Shown here: positions 53,108 through 64,000 of the stretch, one piece after another
How the letters are laid out: each line of letters begins with the position of its first letter
Numbering within the stretch: the stretch's first letter is position 1
From: Scylla paramamosain
Taxonomy: Eukaryota; Arthropoda; Malacostraca; Decapoda; Portunidae
DNA: 64,000 nucleotides
Direction of reading: 5' to 3'
Assembly: GCF_035594125.1 (NCBI RefSeq)
Contig: NC_087163.1
Location: 10,667,501-10,731,500, forward strand
Notes under the pieces: model-generated
What the model saw: only the letters and a program-made list of their open reading frames with translations
Database searches by the model: none
What the model was told of the DNA's origin: nothing
Position numbers and translations under genes: made by a program

Positions 53108-54990
53108 ACAGTACATGCCTAGCTAATACCACAGGCACTATCTAGTTTAAAATCCACCCTGAAAATGCACATCACTCAATGGTTTTTCCTCGCGCACATC
53201 TCTCTAATACAAGGCTCAGACTTCAACTGAAGTACTGGACTGACTGATTAATGAAGCCAAGCACCCAAACAAAGCCGCTGCGTGGCTTGGTCACATGATA
53301 AGGTTGGGGGGAGAGGGGGAAGAAGGGTGGAAGGGAAGAACATGGGGGTTGGACCCACAAAGGACGCAAGATTGCACCCTGCCAATGGGTCAACCGCGTG
53401 GTAGGAAAATCATCTTAAGTTCATTAAATTTGTTGCAGTCTTATTTAAGGGGCTAGCTGAAAGTGAACTCTTTTATACTAAACTGTGAGTTTTTGTTCTC
53501 TCTAGGGTATTAGTCTCATCGAGCCAGGTCATCTGGAAAGGGGGAAATAAATAAATAATTCAATATGAACTAGACATCACTAAACTTACTCTAAACTTAC
53601 ACTAAAACTTACACTAAACTCTCTCTCTCTCTCTCCCTCTCTCTCTCTTGTCTCGATTCGAACACAGCCCCGCACTATGACCGCCACCCTTTTACGCTTT
53701 TTGGCGGAAGCTGTGTGGCGTCTCATGCCGCTGTAGGAGTTTATTTTGAGACGCCAGTTTAAAATGAGACGTACCAACTTACCGTACTGTAACGCAGTGA
53801 GTTTGGCTTCAGATTCCGCGACATACGGACCCCGCAGTCAGTCCGCCTCTTAAACGCATATAGAGGGAGGATTGCTCTGCATGGTGTAGATAGCCTGCTC
53901 CATTACATTAAGTCCACAAAATAGGCAAACAAACCTGTCTCATGCTTACCAACAGCCATCTTAATAAATTATATGAATAAAGGCTTGTATAATCGGAGAA
54001 GGAGAGAAGGAGAAAAAAAAAAGCATGAGAGAGAGCGTCTCATTTTAACCCGGTGTAGTAAGTTCAAGTGACCATCAGTTTCAAGAGAGCGCCCGCAGCC
54101 TTACTTTGACTGCCAGGTCTACGACGCATTCACTCCTTGCCATGGTATGTCCATTTAACTGGTTGGTGAGATAAGTACGTATGTGATAGAATCGCAACCC
54201 TTAGAATGAGGAAGAAATTGTTTAGTAGAAAAATTTATTGAAGCACAAGTACAATATCTACCTTATCACCCAGTCATATGCTTTCATCTTTACAAGAAAA
54301 TTCATCCCTTACCGAGTATGGTTCATTGAAAAAAAAAAAAAACATTGAGGCAACGAAGATTACAAAAAAAAAAAAAAAATGTAAGAATAATAGTAGTGGA
54401 TACGAAAATTATGTATCTGATTATTCAAACCATCCCAAGAAACTACGAGCCAAATATCTACCAAATTCATCATCAGAGCAACGAGGAGATGCTTACTCCT
54501 TGACGGCAGAACGCAAATGAGGTCTGGCACGATGTTCACGCATGCGCAGACCCTTAGTGCTGGATGGACCTTGAGTGAACTTACACCGGACTTGGCGGCT
54601 GGCGCTTCCTTATATACCAGTATTTTTATGATATACAGCAGCCTGTTATCACTGAGTTTATTTGACATTTTCACTGCGGCACACTGAGCATACCATAAAC
54701 ACCCTGGAATACTACCAACAAGCAAGAAAGTTACAACCTAGAACATATGGCGGTAGCGGGGGATGGAGGATTTCCGTGCCTGTCTCCTGCCTACATATCC
54801 TGTCTGCTCGCCAGTTACTCCAGCCTCAGTTGCTGCCTTGGCCGTTCTTCTGAGCCACTGATACTACTACGTACGCTACCATGTCAACGGTGCCTTCAGC
54901 TGCTTCAGAGCCTCTGTCAGACTTTCTCCTGCCTGCCTGCCAGTCAGCCTGTGTTCCCATACGACTTCAAGTCATCACCGACGCATCTCT
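53108..54990. other. Intron sequence with paired dispersed repeats
   Basis: 53660-53740 (cacagccccgcact...acgctttttggcgg..gctgtgtggcgtctc) recurs at 55870-55945. 54590-54735 (taccagtattttt...cagcagcc..ttatcactgagtttatttgaca...taaacaccctgga-ta-taccaacaagcaa) recurs at 56020-56150. 54047-54150 is repeat S copy 2. No gene seen. Confidence 0.55.
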
Positions 54991-55560
54991 ATTACTTTAG
55001 TGATGCTCTTCCTGTCGCTGCAAGACCTTGGACTTCTCAGCCGTCAGTCTTCGCTTCACTGCTGCATCTCGACTGCTTCATTGGTGTTGTTCCTTTCGTT
55101 TCAATACCTTAGACTTCTCAGCCGTCAGTCTTCGCTTCAATGCTACACCTCGTTCGAATGCTTCAATGTTGTTGTTCCTGTCGCTTCAAGACCTTGGACT
55201 TCTCAGCCGTCAGTCTTCGCTTCAATGCTGCATCTCGACTGCTTCATTGCCGTTGTTCCTGTCCTTTCAAGACTTATGACTTCTCAGCCGTCAGTCTTCA
55301 CCTCAATGCTGCTTCTTGACTGTTTCAATGCTGTTATTCCTTTCGCTTCAAGACCATTAACTTCTCAGCCGTTATTTTTCGCTTCAATGCTGCATCTCGA
55401 CTGCTTCAATGCAGTTGTTCCTGTCGCTTCAAGACTTAAGACTTCTCAGGCGTCAGACTTCGCTTCAATATTGTATCATCGACTTCTTTAGTGCTGCTGT
55501 TCCCGTCGCTTTACGGCTTTGGACTTCTCAGCCGCCATTCTTCGCATCGTCGCCGTGTGC
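54991..55560. repeat. 81-bp minisatellite, 7 units (27-codon period)
   Basis: The anchor gacttctcagccgtcag recurs at 55031, 55112, 55197, 55278, 55359, 55440 and 55522 (spacing 81, 85, 81, 81, 81, 82). The period is a multiple of three, so an open frame (55000-55491) with a 27-residue repeat (SRPWTSQPSVFASMLHLDCF core) persists; this is probably a by-product. Confidence 0.92.
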
Positions 55561-56278
<718 letters not shown>

Positions 56279-56452
56279 GTGATGGAGTATGTTTCATTAT
56301 ATTTCCACGCATAAAAAGACTAAATAGAAATACAAAAAGCTGGCACAAACATTCTCTCAGTAATACCTACATCTCCAAGTCCCTTTCTTTATAGATTTCT
56401 AATGACGATTTAATCATTATTATGGTGATTGACTCATGCCATGTCCGTACAG

Positions 56453-56613
56453 GAATACCACCACCTGAAAGAACTCATTCGGGCTTACACGGGAGATCTT
56501 ACAGTTGTCAATAGGTCTCTGGAACACCTATGGCGTCAACGGAATTTCGGCCACGATTCCGGATTAGCTGGCGGCTCAACACCCGTCACTTCGCCTGGAG
56601 GAGTGAAATGGAG
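56453..56613 (+). CDS. CCDC169-like: CCDC169-like gene, exon E
   Basis: Exon of 161 nt with acceptor catgtccgtacag and consensus donor TGGAG|gtaaga. It starts in phase 0, matching exon D, and ends in phase 2 (AG left over). The 53 codons begin EYHHLKELIRAYTGDLTVVN and go on to RSLEHLWRQR, then a G/S/T/P-rich stretch (GGSTPVTSPGG). The junction SK|EYHHLKELIRAY corresponds to the remembered SK.Y.....R.YL region of CCDC169. The loss of helical character in the second half suggests the protein leaves the coiled coil here and enters a disordered tail. Confidence 0.75.
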
Positions 56614-56757
56614 GTAAGATTGAAGTATTCCAATTGGTACGTATATGATTACACAAATTGCACAGGTAATTATTCTAGATACTTAGCTAATTTCATATTT
56701 CACGTAATCTGACATGAGTTTTCTAGTAGACATTATTCATTATATTATGCATTTGAA

Positions 56758-56970
<213 letters not shown>

Positions 56971-57189
56971 ATAAGTGAGTGCTCCCCTTCGCCCACTCCC
57001 CTATAGGTCATTGCCTGAGACATCGAAAGAGGAATCATTCTCATGGGCTAGTCGGTGTTTGAGCCAGGCCAGGAGTTAGAAGTGCGAGATAGAGGACGAG
57101 AGAGACAAGGAGAACATTGGGGGGAGGGGATATAGTTAGAGGGCCCTTTTTAGTAGATATTAATTGAATATACAAGGCAGATAGTGTCA

Positions 57190-58156
57190 ATATCTTTCAA
57201 GATCTACAGTAACTCCCGTCGTGACTTCTGGCACCTAGCTAAAAACATCTCCGGTAACTTTAATTCTCTTTATCTTTCCCTCTTTTATCTCAACCTGACG
57301 GCACCACTGCCATTTCATCTATTTCTAAAGCTGAATTCTTCTCTCAGACTTTTTTTTTTTAAACTCCACCTTCGATGATTCAGGGCTTCTTCCTCCTTTA
57401 TCCTCCGACTACTTTATGCTACTCATTAAGATCCTTCGCAGTGATGTTTTCCATGCCTTAACACTCAGAAGGTTTATGGACCTGATGGGGTCCCTCCTAT
57501 TGTTCTCCGAAACTGTACCTCCGTGCTTGCACTTGCCAAATTAAACTTTTCCATCTCTGTCAATCAACAACTAACTATCTTTCCTTCCTGATGGAAGTTT
57601 GCCTACATTCAACATGTTTCTAAAAAAGGGTGACCGCTCTAATCCCTCAAAGTACCGTACTATTGCTTTAATTTCCTGCCTCTAACGATTTTTTGTATCT
57701 ATCTTCAACAGGAAGATTCTTAAACATCTTTCACTTCACAGCCTTCTATTTGATCGCCAGTATGGGTTCTGTCGAGGCCGCTCTACTGGTGATCTTCTGG
57801 AATTCCTTACTGAGTCTTAGTCATTCTCTTTTAGGGATTTGGGTGAAACTTTCGCTGTTGCCTTAGGCATATCAAAAGCTTTTGATAGAGTCTGGCACAA
57901 AGCTTTGATTTCCATATTACCGTCCTACGGCTTCTATCCTTCTCTCTGTACCTTCATCTAAAACTTCCATTCATGCCGTTTTATTGCAGCTGTGGTAAAG
58001 TGTCACTGTTCTTCTCCTAAGTCTATTAACAGTAGTGTTTCTCAGGGTTTTGTCTGGTCACCCACTCTATTCCTATTATTCATCAATGATATTCTAAATC
58101 GAAATCTCTTACATTGATGATACCACCTTGCATTTTTCTACGTCTTTTCATAGACG
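57190..58156 (+). mobile_element. LINE copy M, linker and RT N-terminal half
   Basis: From tctttcaagatct (NLSRS linker) through the [16 protein letters not shown] block, AYGPDGVPPIVL (57475-57505), the NPSKYRTI block, FRQGR-type block near 57765, motif A (SKAFDRVWH, 57872-57900) and a decayed GVPQG near 58040, ending at a FHRR block at 58156. Both ends truncated; many frameshifts. Confidence 0.82.
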
Positions 58157-58437
58157 CCAAGCATGGCGCCAAGCATGACAACTCCACATCCGAGTCTCCT
58201 TTAACAACAATGATCTCGAAACCGTGTCATACACCTTTGCGAAGTTTACGAATGTTAAAAATATTTTCTCTTCTTCCTTCTCGCCATGTCCGTAAGGATC
58301 CTGAGAGTGTCGATGTATTCGAGACTGACGCTGCCTGACTGAGCACCCACCTGCTCCCAGTAAGGCACGAAACACCGCTGCAGTCTCGAACACAAAATCA
58401 TATCGCACATAGGTATTTAACCAAGGTTAAATACCTA
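58157..58437 (-). pseudogene. RT fragment of another LINE family
   Basis: Minus strand: KIFLTFVNFAKVYDTVSRSL (RT motif A of the FVDFSKAYDTV type), followed by KETRMWSCHAW (compare LGCG..ML). In a neighbouring frame, VSLEYIDTLRILTDMARR corresponds to the block upstream of motif A. The motif style differs from the main family (DISKAFDRVWH). A 13-bp inverted repeat caps its 5' end (58410-58437). Confidence 0.7.
58410..58437. repeat. Perfect 13-bp inverted repeat at the 5' end of the RT fragment
   Basis: taggtatttaacc - aa - ggttaaataccta. One arm continues the RT coding frame (WLNTYVRYDFVF); the other is its inverted copy. Confidence 0.93.
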
Positions 58438-58558
58438 ATAATCAACATTATTTGGAATATTCACGAAGCTTTCATAAAAACCTTAAATTCTTCATCCGAT
58501 GGCTTTACATGAAACTCATTCCTCCGGGTATCTTCCATTCCAATCAATTGATTTCCAG

Positions 58559-58667
58559 ACACACCTATCATCCCGATCCTGCACCAGTCTTTCCCAACGG
58601 CCCAGACTGCCTATCTCTCTCTAGGACCGACACTTACGTCCTGGCACGATTTGGCACATTCATATAA
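58559..58667 (+). CDS. Candidate terminal exon of the CCDC169-like gene (weak)
   Basis: The acceptor-like sequence caattgatttccag is followed by 109 nt that join exon E in frame: leftover AG plus A gives an arginine codon. The frame is open through HTYHPDPAPVFPNGPD and ends ...RFGTFI at a TAA (58665-58667). An AATAAA hexamer lies at 59173-59178, about 500 bp downstream, compatible with a 3' UTR. I see no homology to known C-termini of this family, and the frame match could be chance. An alternative is that the true last exon lies outside the window. Confidence 0.25.
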
Positions 58668-59399
58668 AGCGTTTGATACTTGTGATGTAATGGTGTCTAT
58701 ATCATAGTTTTCATCTAACTCAAAGTTTACATTAGGCATCCTATCTGTGAACAATATACACCATCTCTGTGAACAACTCTTTCTTAATGTCACTGTGAAG
58801 GTGGACGCGTTTGCCGATCACACACCTGCCGCCTCGCCCGTACCCCGTGTTCTCCTAAGTCACATACGGCGGTGCAAAGTGTGCAAGTTTACTTCTGGTC
58901 ACTCAATTCCCATAACAATGGGAGCATGGTCGGAGGGCAATTGCAAAGTCTGGATGACAAGAAATTAGCTTATTAAGAAGTCTGGATGACAAGAAATTAT
59001 CTTCTTAAATTATCTCCTCAAACGGCACTCACTGGCAGTCTCCTGTAAAAGCTAATCCTACAGAGTAAATCAAATAGTTTATAGGCTTGTACTGTGCTAT
59101 ATTTAAAAAATAGGTATGACTACACCCGCCGAAATTATCAGTGCAAAATAAGGACTTTTTATATATAATCCCAATAAAGTACGATGATAAATGCTGAATA
59201 CTTTTGTATACACATGGAAATTACAATAATAAGATTAGATTAGATTAGATTACGTGAGTGTAGGACATGACTTAGCAGAGACCTTTAGTAACTCAGTTTA
59301 TCAAATTTTCCATTATTAATACTGAAAAAAAAACTTTGTGGCAGCTTCTGGCAGCGGGATTGGGCATGGAGGGGACAGTCAGCCGATCACCATCCTCCA
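58668..59399. other. No gene seen; short tandem duplication
   Basis: A 32-bp unit (aagtctggatgacaagaaatta) is duplicated at 58946-59008. AATAAA at 59173-59178. (GATTA)4-like run near 59231-59252. Confidence 0.5.
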
Positions 59400-60165
59400 C
59401 ACCCAGCTGCCACACTCTGCTACATGACCTCACTGAACGTTTCCCTTTGTGTCTCACAATACACGGGGGCAGTCACACAAAACTACAAGCACCTAATTGC
59501 ACACACACCCTTCATTCAAAATTAAAAATTATCATGGCGACTCTTACACCAACCTCGGAGTCCCCATCTGGGGAAGGGGACCAGAAATGTCCCCAGGTCG
59601 GACTGTTTTTCTAGTATCGACCTTAAGTGTCTAGACACCCCCCCTCAACTTTTTCATCATTAACCTCTGCAACATTCGTGGTCTAAGATCTAATTTTCAA
59701 TCTGTAGAACACCACCTCTCCTATTCTAAACCTCATCTTCTTTTCCTCACTGAAACTTAGGTGTCTGAGGCAACTGACAGTAGCCCCTTTTCTGTTCCCT
59801 CCTACTTTTTCTATCCTCATTTTCAATCCAAAGCTAGATGTTGCTCTTATGTGTGCAACGACGTACCTACTCTAGTGCCCACGCTCTTGAATCTTCCGAG
59901 TTTTTCACCATCTGGATAGGACAACAGTCACCCTCAAACTAAATTTATTTGTGCTGTATACCTCTCATTTAACTCCTCTGACTATAAGAAATTCTTTGAC
60001 TATTTAAATTACAAAGTAGAGCACATTCTGACTCTCTTCCCTATTGCGGAGATCTCCATTCTTGGAGACTTCAATGTTCATCTCCAGCTTTGGCTTTTCT
60101 CTCCCATCACTGACCATCCTGGTGAACTAGCTTTCAACTTTGCTATCCTCCACGACCTAGAGTAA

Positions 60166-60674
60166 TTGGTGCAACACCCTACTCGTATTCCTGACCGTCT
60201 GGGAGATACGCCCAACATTCTTGACCTTTTCCTAACCTCTAATCCTTCTGCTTATGCTGTTACCCTCTCTTCTCCGTTGGGCTCCTCCGATCACAATCTC
60301 ATATCTTTATCTTGTCATATCGCTCCAATCCCTCCTCAGGATCCCCTAGGCAGAGGTGCCTCTGGCGTTTTGCCTCTGCTAGCTGGGGGGACCTGAGGAC
60401 GTATTTTGCTGATTTTTCTTGGAATGACTACTGCTTCCATGAGAGAGACCCGTCTCTGTGTGCCGAGCGCATAACAGAGGTGATAGTGTCTGGCATGGAG
60501 GTGTACATTCCTCACTCTTTTTCTCGACCTAAACGTTTGAAACCTTGGTTTAACACAGCTTGTTCGCATGCCATACATGATAGAGAGGTGGCCCACAAAA
60601 GTTACTTAAGCCTTCCATCACCAGAATCTCATGCACCTTATATTGCTGTCCGGAACCATGCCAAGTCCAACTAG
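60166..60674 (+). pseudogene. LINE endonuclease end and linker (copy N)
   Basis: Two overlapping frames (60166-60396 and 60312-60674) give [32 protein letters not shown] (intact catalytic SDH), then PPQDP, a frameshift in the [10 protein letters not shown] block, and linker HSFSRPKRLKPWFNTACSHA. The frame ends where about 20 bp of the linker helix are deleted (NHAKSN). Confidence 0.8.
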
Positions 60675-62284
60675 CCAAAAACTCTTTCATTTATAGAAAG
60701 TGTCAAAATCTTTCAAGATTTAACTTCCCTTATGACTTTGATATCTAGCCAAAAACATATCCAATAACATTATTTCTTCTTTCCCTCCTTCATTTCAACC
60801 AGATGTCACCACTGCTATCACATATATCTCCAAACGTGAACTCTCCTCAAATCTTTGCTAAAAACTCGAAAAACTTGAATGATTCAGGGCTTGTTCATTC
60901 CTCTCCTCCGCCCTCTGACTAAGTCTTACTACCTACTAAAGTTCTTCGTAATGATGTTTTCCATGTCCTCGCTGGCCTAAACCCTCGGAATGCTTATGGA
61001 CCTGATGGGATCCTTCCTATTGTTCTTCAAAACTGCGCCTCCGTGCTTCCACCTTGCCTAGTCAAACAACTCTTCCAACTCTGTCAAGATCTACCTTTCC
61101 TTCTTGCTGGAAGGTTGCCTACATTCAGCTTGTTCCTAAAAAGGGTAACCGTTCTAATTCTACAAACTACCGTCCTATTGATTTAATTTCCTGCCTGTCT
61201 AAATTTTTTTTAATCTATCCTCAACAGGAAGATTCTCAACTTCACAACCTTCTAGCTGATCGCCATTATGGGTTCCATTAAAGCCTCTCTAGTGGTGATC
61301 TTCTACCTTTCCATTCTGAATCCTGGTCATCCTCTTATAGAGATTCTGGTGAAATTTTTGCTGTTGCTTTAGACATATCAAAATTCTGACAGAGTCTGGC
61401 ACAAAGCTTTGATTTCCAAACTACCATCCTATGGCTTCTATTCTTCTCTCTGTAACTTCATCTCAAGTTTCTTTTCTGACCATTCTATTACTGCTGTGGT
61501 AGACGGTCACTGTTCTTCTAAATCTGTTAAGAGTTGTGTTAATCTGGGTACTGTCCTGTCACCCACTCTTTTTCTATTATTCATCAGTGATCTTCTTAAC
61601 CAAACTTAAGCCTATCCACTCTCCACGCTGATGATACCACCCTGCACTTTTTCACGTCTTTTTATAGACGTCTGATATTTCAGGAAGTAAACAGTTCATG
61701 CAGGGAAGCCACAGAACGCCTGATTTCTGAGCTTTCTAAAATTTCTGATTGGGACAGAGCAAACTTGGTATTGTTCAATGCCTCAAAAACTCAATTCCCC
61801 CATCTATCAACTCGACACAACCTTCCAGATATCTATCCCCTCTTTTTCAATAACACTCAACTGTCCCCCTCTTCTACACCGAACATCCTCGGTCTGTCCT
61901 TTTCTTATAATCTAAACTGGAAACTTCACATTTCATCTCTAGCTAAAACAGCTTCTATGAAGTTAGGTGTTCTGAGACATCTCTGCCAGTTTTTCTCACC
62001 CCCCCTCCCCCGGCTGCTAACTCTGTACAAAGGCCTTATCCGTCCATGTATGGAGTATGCTTCACATACTCTCTTTTAGACAGGTGGAATCAAAAGCTTT
62101 TCGTCTCATGAACTCCTCTCCTTTAACTGACTATCGTTACTTTTTTTCTCATTGCCGCAATGTTGCATCTCTAGCTATCTTGTACCGTTATTTTCATGCT
62201 AACTGTTCTTCTGATACTGCTAACTGTATGCCTCCCCTCCTCGCGCGGCCTCGCCGCACAAGACTTTCTTCTTTCTCTCACCCC

Positions 62285-62476
62285 TAATGCAAGAGAACCA
62301 GAATTCTCAGTCATTCATCCCTTTCTCTGGTAAACTCTGGAACTCCCTGCCTGCTTCTGTATTTCCACCTCTCACCTCTTTAATGCAAGAGAACCAGAAT
62401 TCTCAGTCATTCATCCCTTTCTCTGGTAAACTCTGGAACTCCCTGCCTGCTTCTGTATTTCCACCTTCAAGAGGGA
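62285..62476. repeat. 96-bp tandem duplication in LINE copy N
   Basis: taatgcaagagaaccagaattctcagtc... starts at 62285 and again at 62381. The duplicated segment encodes QSFIPFSGKLWNSLPASVFP. Confidence 0.93.
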
Positions 62477-62600
62477 GGTTTCAAGATACTTATCCTTCAA
62501 TGACTACCGCTTCGGACCCTATTCTGTGACCGGCAACTTAGTGGGCTTGTTTTTTAATGGATTTTTGTTGCCCTTGGCCAGTGTCCCTCCTACATGAAAA

Positions 62601-64000
62601 AAAATAAGAATTGAATAAATAAAAATACTGTATATATTGCTAATTACAGTAAATTCGGCCTTTCTTTCCCAATGTAATAATTATTTGTAAATTCAGTTAT
62701 TCAAAAACTTCTGCCTGAATCCCCAGTCCCTGTATCACCTCTGACTCATAGTCTGTGATGACCATAGTATAAAAATTTAAGAAAATAGATAATGTGTTCA
62801 CAATGAACAACCTCACACATGCAAAGTTTATACCGCACAACTACCGTTTAATTTTCAGTAAATAAGGAGTTACCTGTGAATTTTTCTTAAGTCAGGATGA
62901 CACTAATAATTTCCAATAACTGATTTCATACTACGCTAACATGGAGATAACAGTTATTTATTTACGTACACTAAACACTTTCGTACTTTCATTTAAACAT
63001 GTATCCCTATACCTGGGATTGTATTAACAGAGATTGTTAGCTTCAGCTCAGCCTTCTGCTTAGTTTCTTGCTAATTGTGCTTAAAGCTGGGTTGCAAGTG
63101 AAGCTTATGAAATGGTGAAACAGCAAAACATTAAAATCTTATATTTTTCAATTTTGCTTTAATAGTGCAATTTTTTTTTTGGGGGGGGGAGGGATGGTGC
63201 ATTACATGAAAAAAAATCTTCAATATTATAAGGGCATGAGTGTATGATTTTGTGTTTTTATAAAGATAATTCAATCCCACGCAGGGCGGGAGTATTCTGT
63301 CGCAGTGTTTATTACCTTGATTCAAAGGAGCCGCGCCGCTCCCACTCAGCAGTTCCTCCTTTCTTATCCTTTTTCTTTAGTATGGAGGAGATAATGACCC
63401 CTAAAGCCTAAAAGGCCAATACAGGAAATCCAGCTGGACCGATGACGAGACTTTCTTTCGTCGCCCAGTCAATATATAATAAAAAAGAAGTAGCCTGAAG
63501 GGCACTTAGCGGCTCAAAGAAAGCTGTATGGCCCTCTGTTACTACGAAGATAAATGAGACACGATAACAACAGGGCACAAGAAGGCCCAAGGTCATCACT
63601 GCTGCAGAACTGCGTTTCCAATTGGCTAAATAATACTAACTATTACCATCAGTGTATCACTCCTTCCTGTGGCTCAACAAGCCATCCCTCGACAAATGTG
63701 TGACAAGTGCCACTCTTTCAGGTCTAGTCTATAAATTTTCAACAGTTCAGAGTCATTCAGGTTACCGAAAGCATTCTTATGAGGACACATTATTCTTGAG
63801 GTGGCGAGCTCGGGTTCGACGGTCGACCATCTTTGCTTGTTTAGCCTAAGCTTAGCCTAAAACCAGAAGCAAGCTCAAGGCCTGCCCAACTTTTCGCCAC
63901 CGAAAGCAAAAGTCTCAGCACGATTTGTGAAGTTAAACACGACACTAAGCATAACGTTTGGGTTCAGCCCTATCTCTCGTCTTTTCTTCTCTCTCTCTCT
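62601..64000. other. AT-rich to mixed sequence, no gene supported
   Basis: Minus-strand frames at 63131-63325 and 63408-63599 are short and unrecognised. The window ends in the start of a (CT)n tract (63990-64000). Confidence 0.4.

Larger units (their letters stand above)
59400..62600 (+). mobile_element. LINE copy N, nearly full length, decayed
   Basis: Partial 5' UTR (59400-59533, with a deletion of the ccctctaaagacaactctcttcc part), ATG at 59534, EN 59534-60540, linker to 60980, RT 61000-61680, thumb and C-terminal domain to 62510, 3' UTR ending ggccagtgtccctcctacatg at about 62596 with an A-rich tail. GDFNVHLQLW at about 60067 and GSSDHN at about 60282 are intact motifs; other parts have stops. 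It contains a 96-bp tandem duplication near the C-terminus. Confidence 0.88.

Noticed and set aside
63720..63740. actctttcag followed by a short in-phase tail and stop as last exon of the gene
   Set aside because: Would add only four residues (RSSL) before a stop; too little to support.
63900..63960. ctcagcacgatttgtgaagttaaacacg, somewhat like the 5S rRNA internal region
   Set aside because: Only short word similarity (gaagttaa.ca); no flanking 5S helices and no A/C box in the right places.

Overview
This window looks like eukaryotic, repeat-saturated nuclear DNA from an arthropod, most likely a decapod crustacean. That assignment is inferred from the style of the LINE and gypsy repeats, the very dense dinucleotide microsatellites, and one recognisable spliced host gene. 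No prokaryotic operons, rRNA, tRNA or CRISPR were seen.

Host gene: five short plus-strand exons (22156-22247, 38787-38900, 47448-47491, 48864-48962, 56453-56613) have canonical AG/GT borders and fully compatible intron phases (1, 1, 0, 0). Joined, they encode a coiled-coil protein that resembles the vertebrate CCDC169 family, recognised from memory without a search. Its introns run from about 1.4 to 16.5 kb and are filled with transposons and microsatellites. A weak candidate last exon lies at 58559-58667. The N-terminal exon(s) were not found and may lie upstream.

Mobile DNA: about a third of the window is one family of ORF1-less, jockey/CR1-like LINE. A full copy is about 3.1 kb, with one ORF carrying an AP-endonuclease and then a reverse transcriptase with a YADD motif. 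There are about 13 copies on both strands, all broken. Near-full copies lie at 15908-19161, 39412-42523 and 59400-62600. A second family is a gypsy-like element (coiled-coil gag, CCHC knuckle, aspartic protease) present as four pieces in the first 22 kb. A different, heavily decayed Ty3/gypsy element with flanking direct repeats occupies about 32.0-36.1 kb. There is also a MULE transposase remnant (44.1-45.1 kb), an RNase-H LINE tail (45.4-46.1 kb), another LINE RT scrap (58.2 kb), a hAT-like MITE (37.8 kb) and possible Penelope-like pieces (13.1 and 20.9-21.3 kb).

Layering: a LINE sits inside the gypsy element at 15.9-19.2 kb, another LINE splits an older antisense LINE at 39.4-42.5 kb, and a third splits a roughly 1 kb dispersed repeat at 9.5-10.7 kb. 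Several short-spacer, near-perfect inverted repeats duplicate element sequence in inverted order, which suggests strand switching. Microsatellites (TA, CT/GA, CA/GT, TTA) and minisatellites (81 bp x 7, 52 bp x 4, 15-18 bp arrays) fill much of the rest. Long IYIYIY, SLSLSL or VCVCVC open frames are microsatellite artefacts.

I found no convincing new multi-gene system. The observations I rate highest are the CCDC169-like gene, its splice donor inside a GT microsatellite, the fold-back junctions, and the CRE/CCAAT tandem array.
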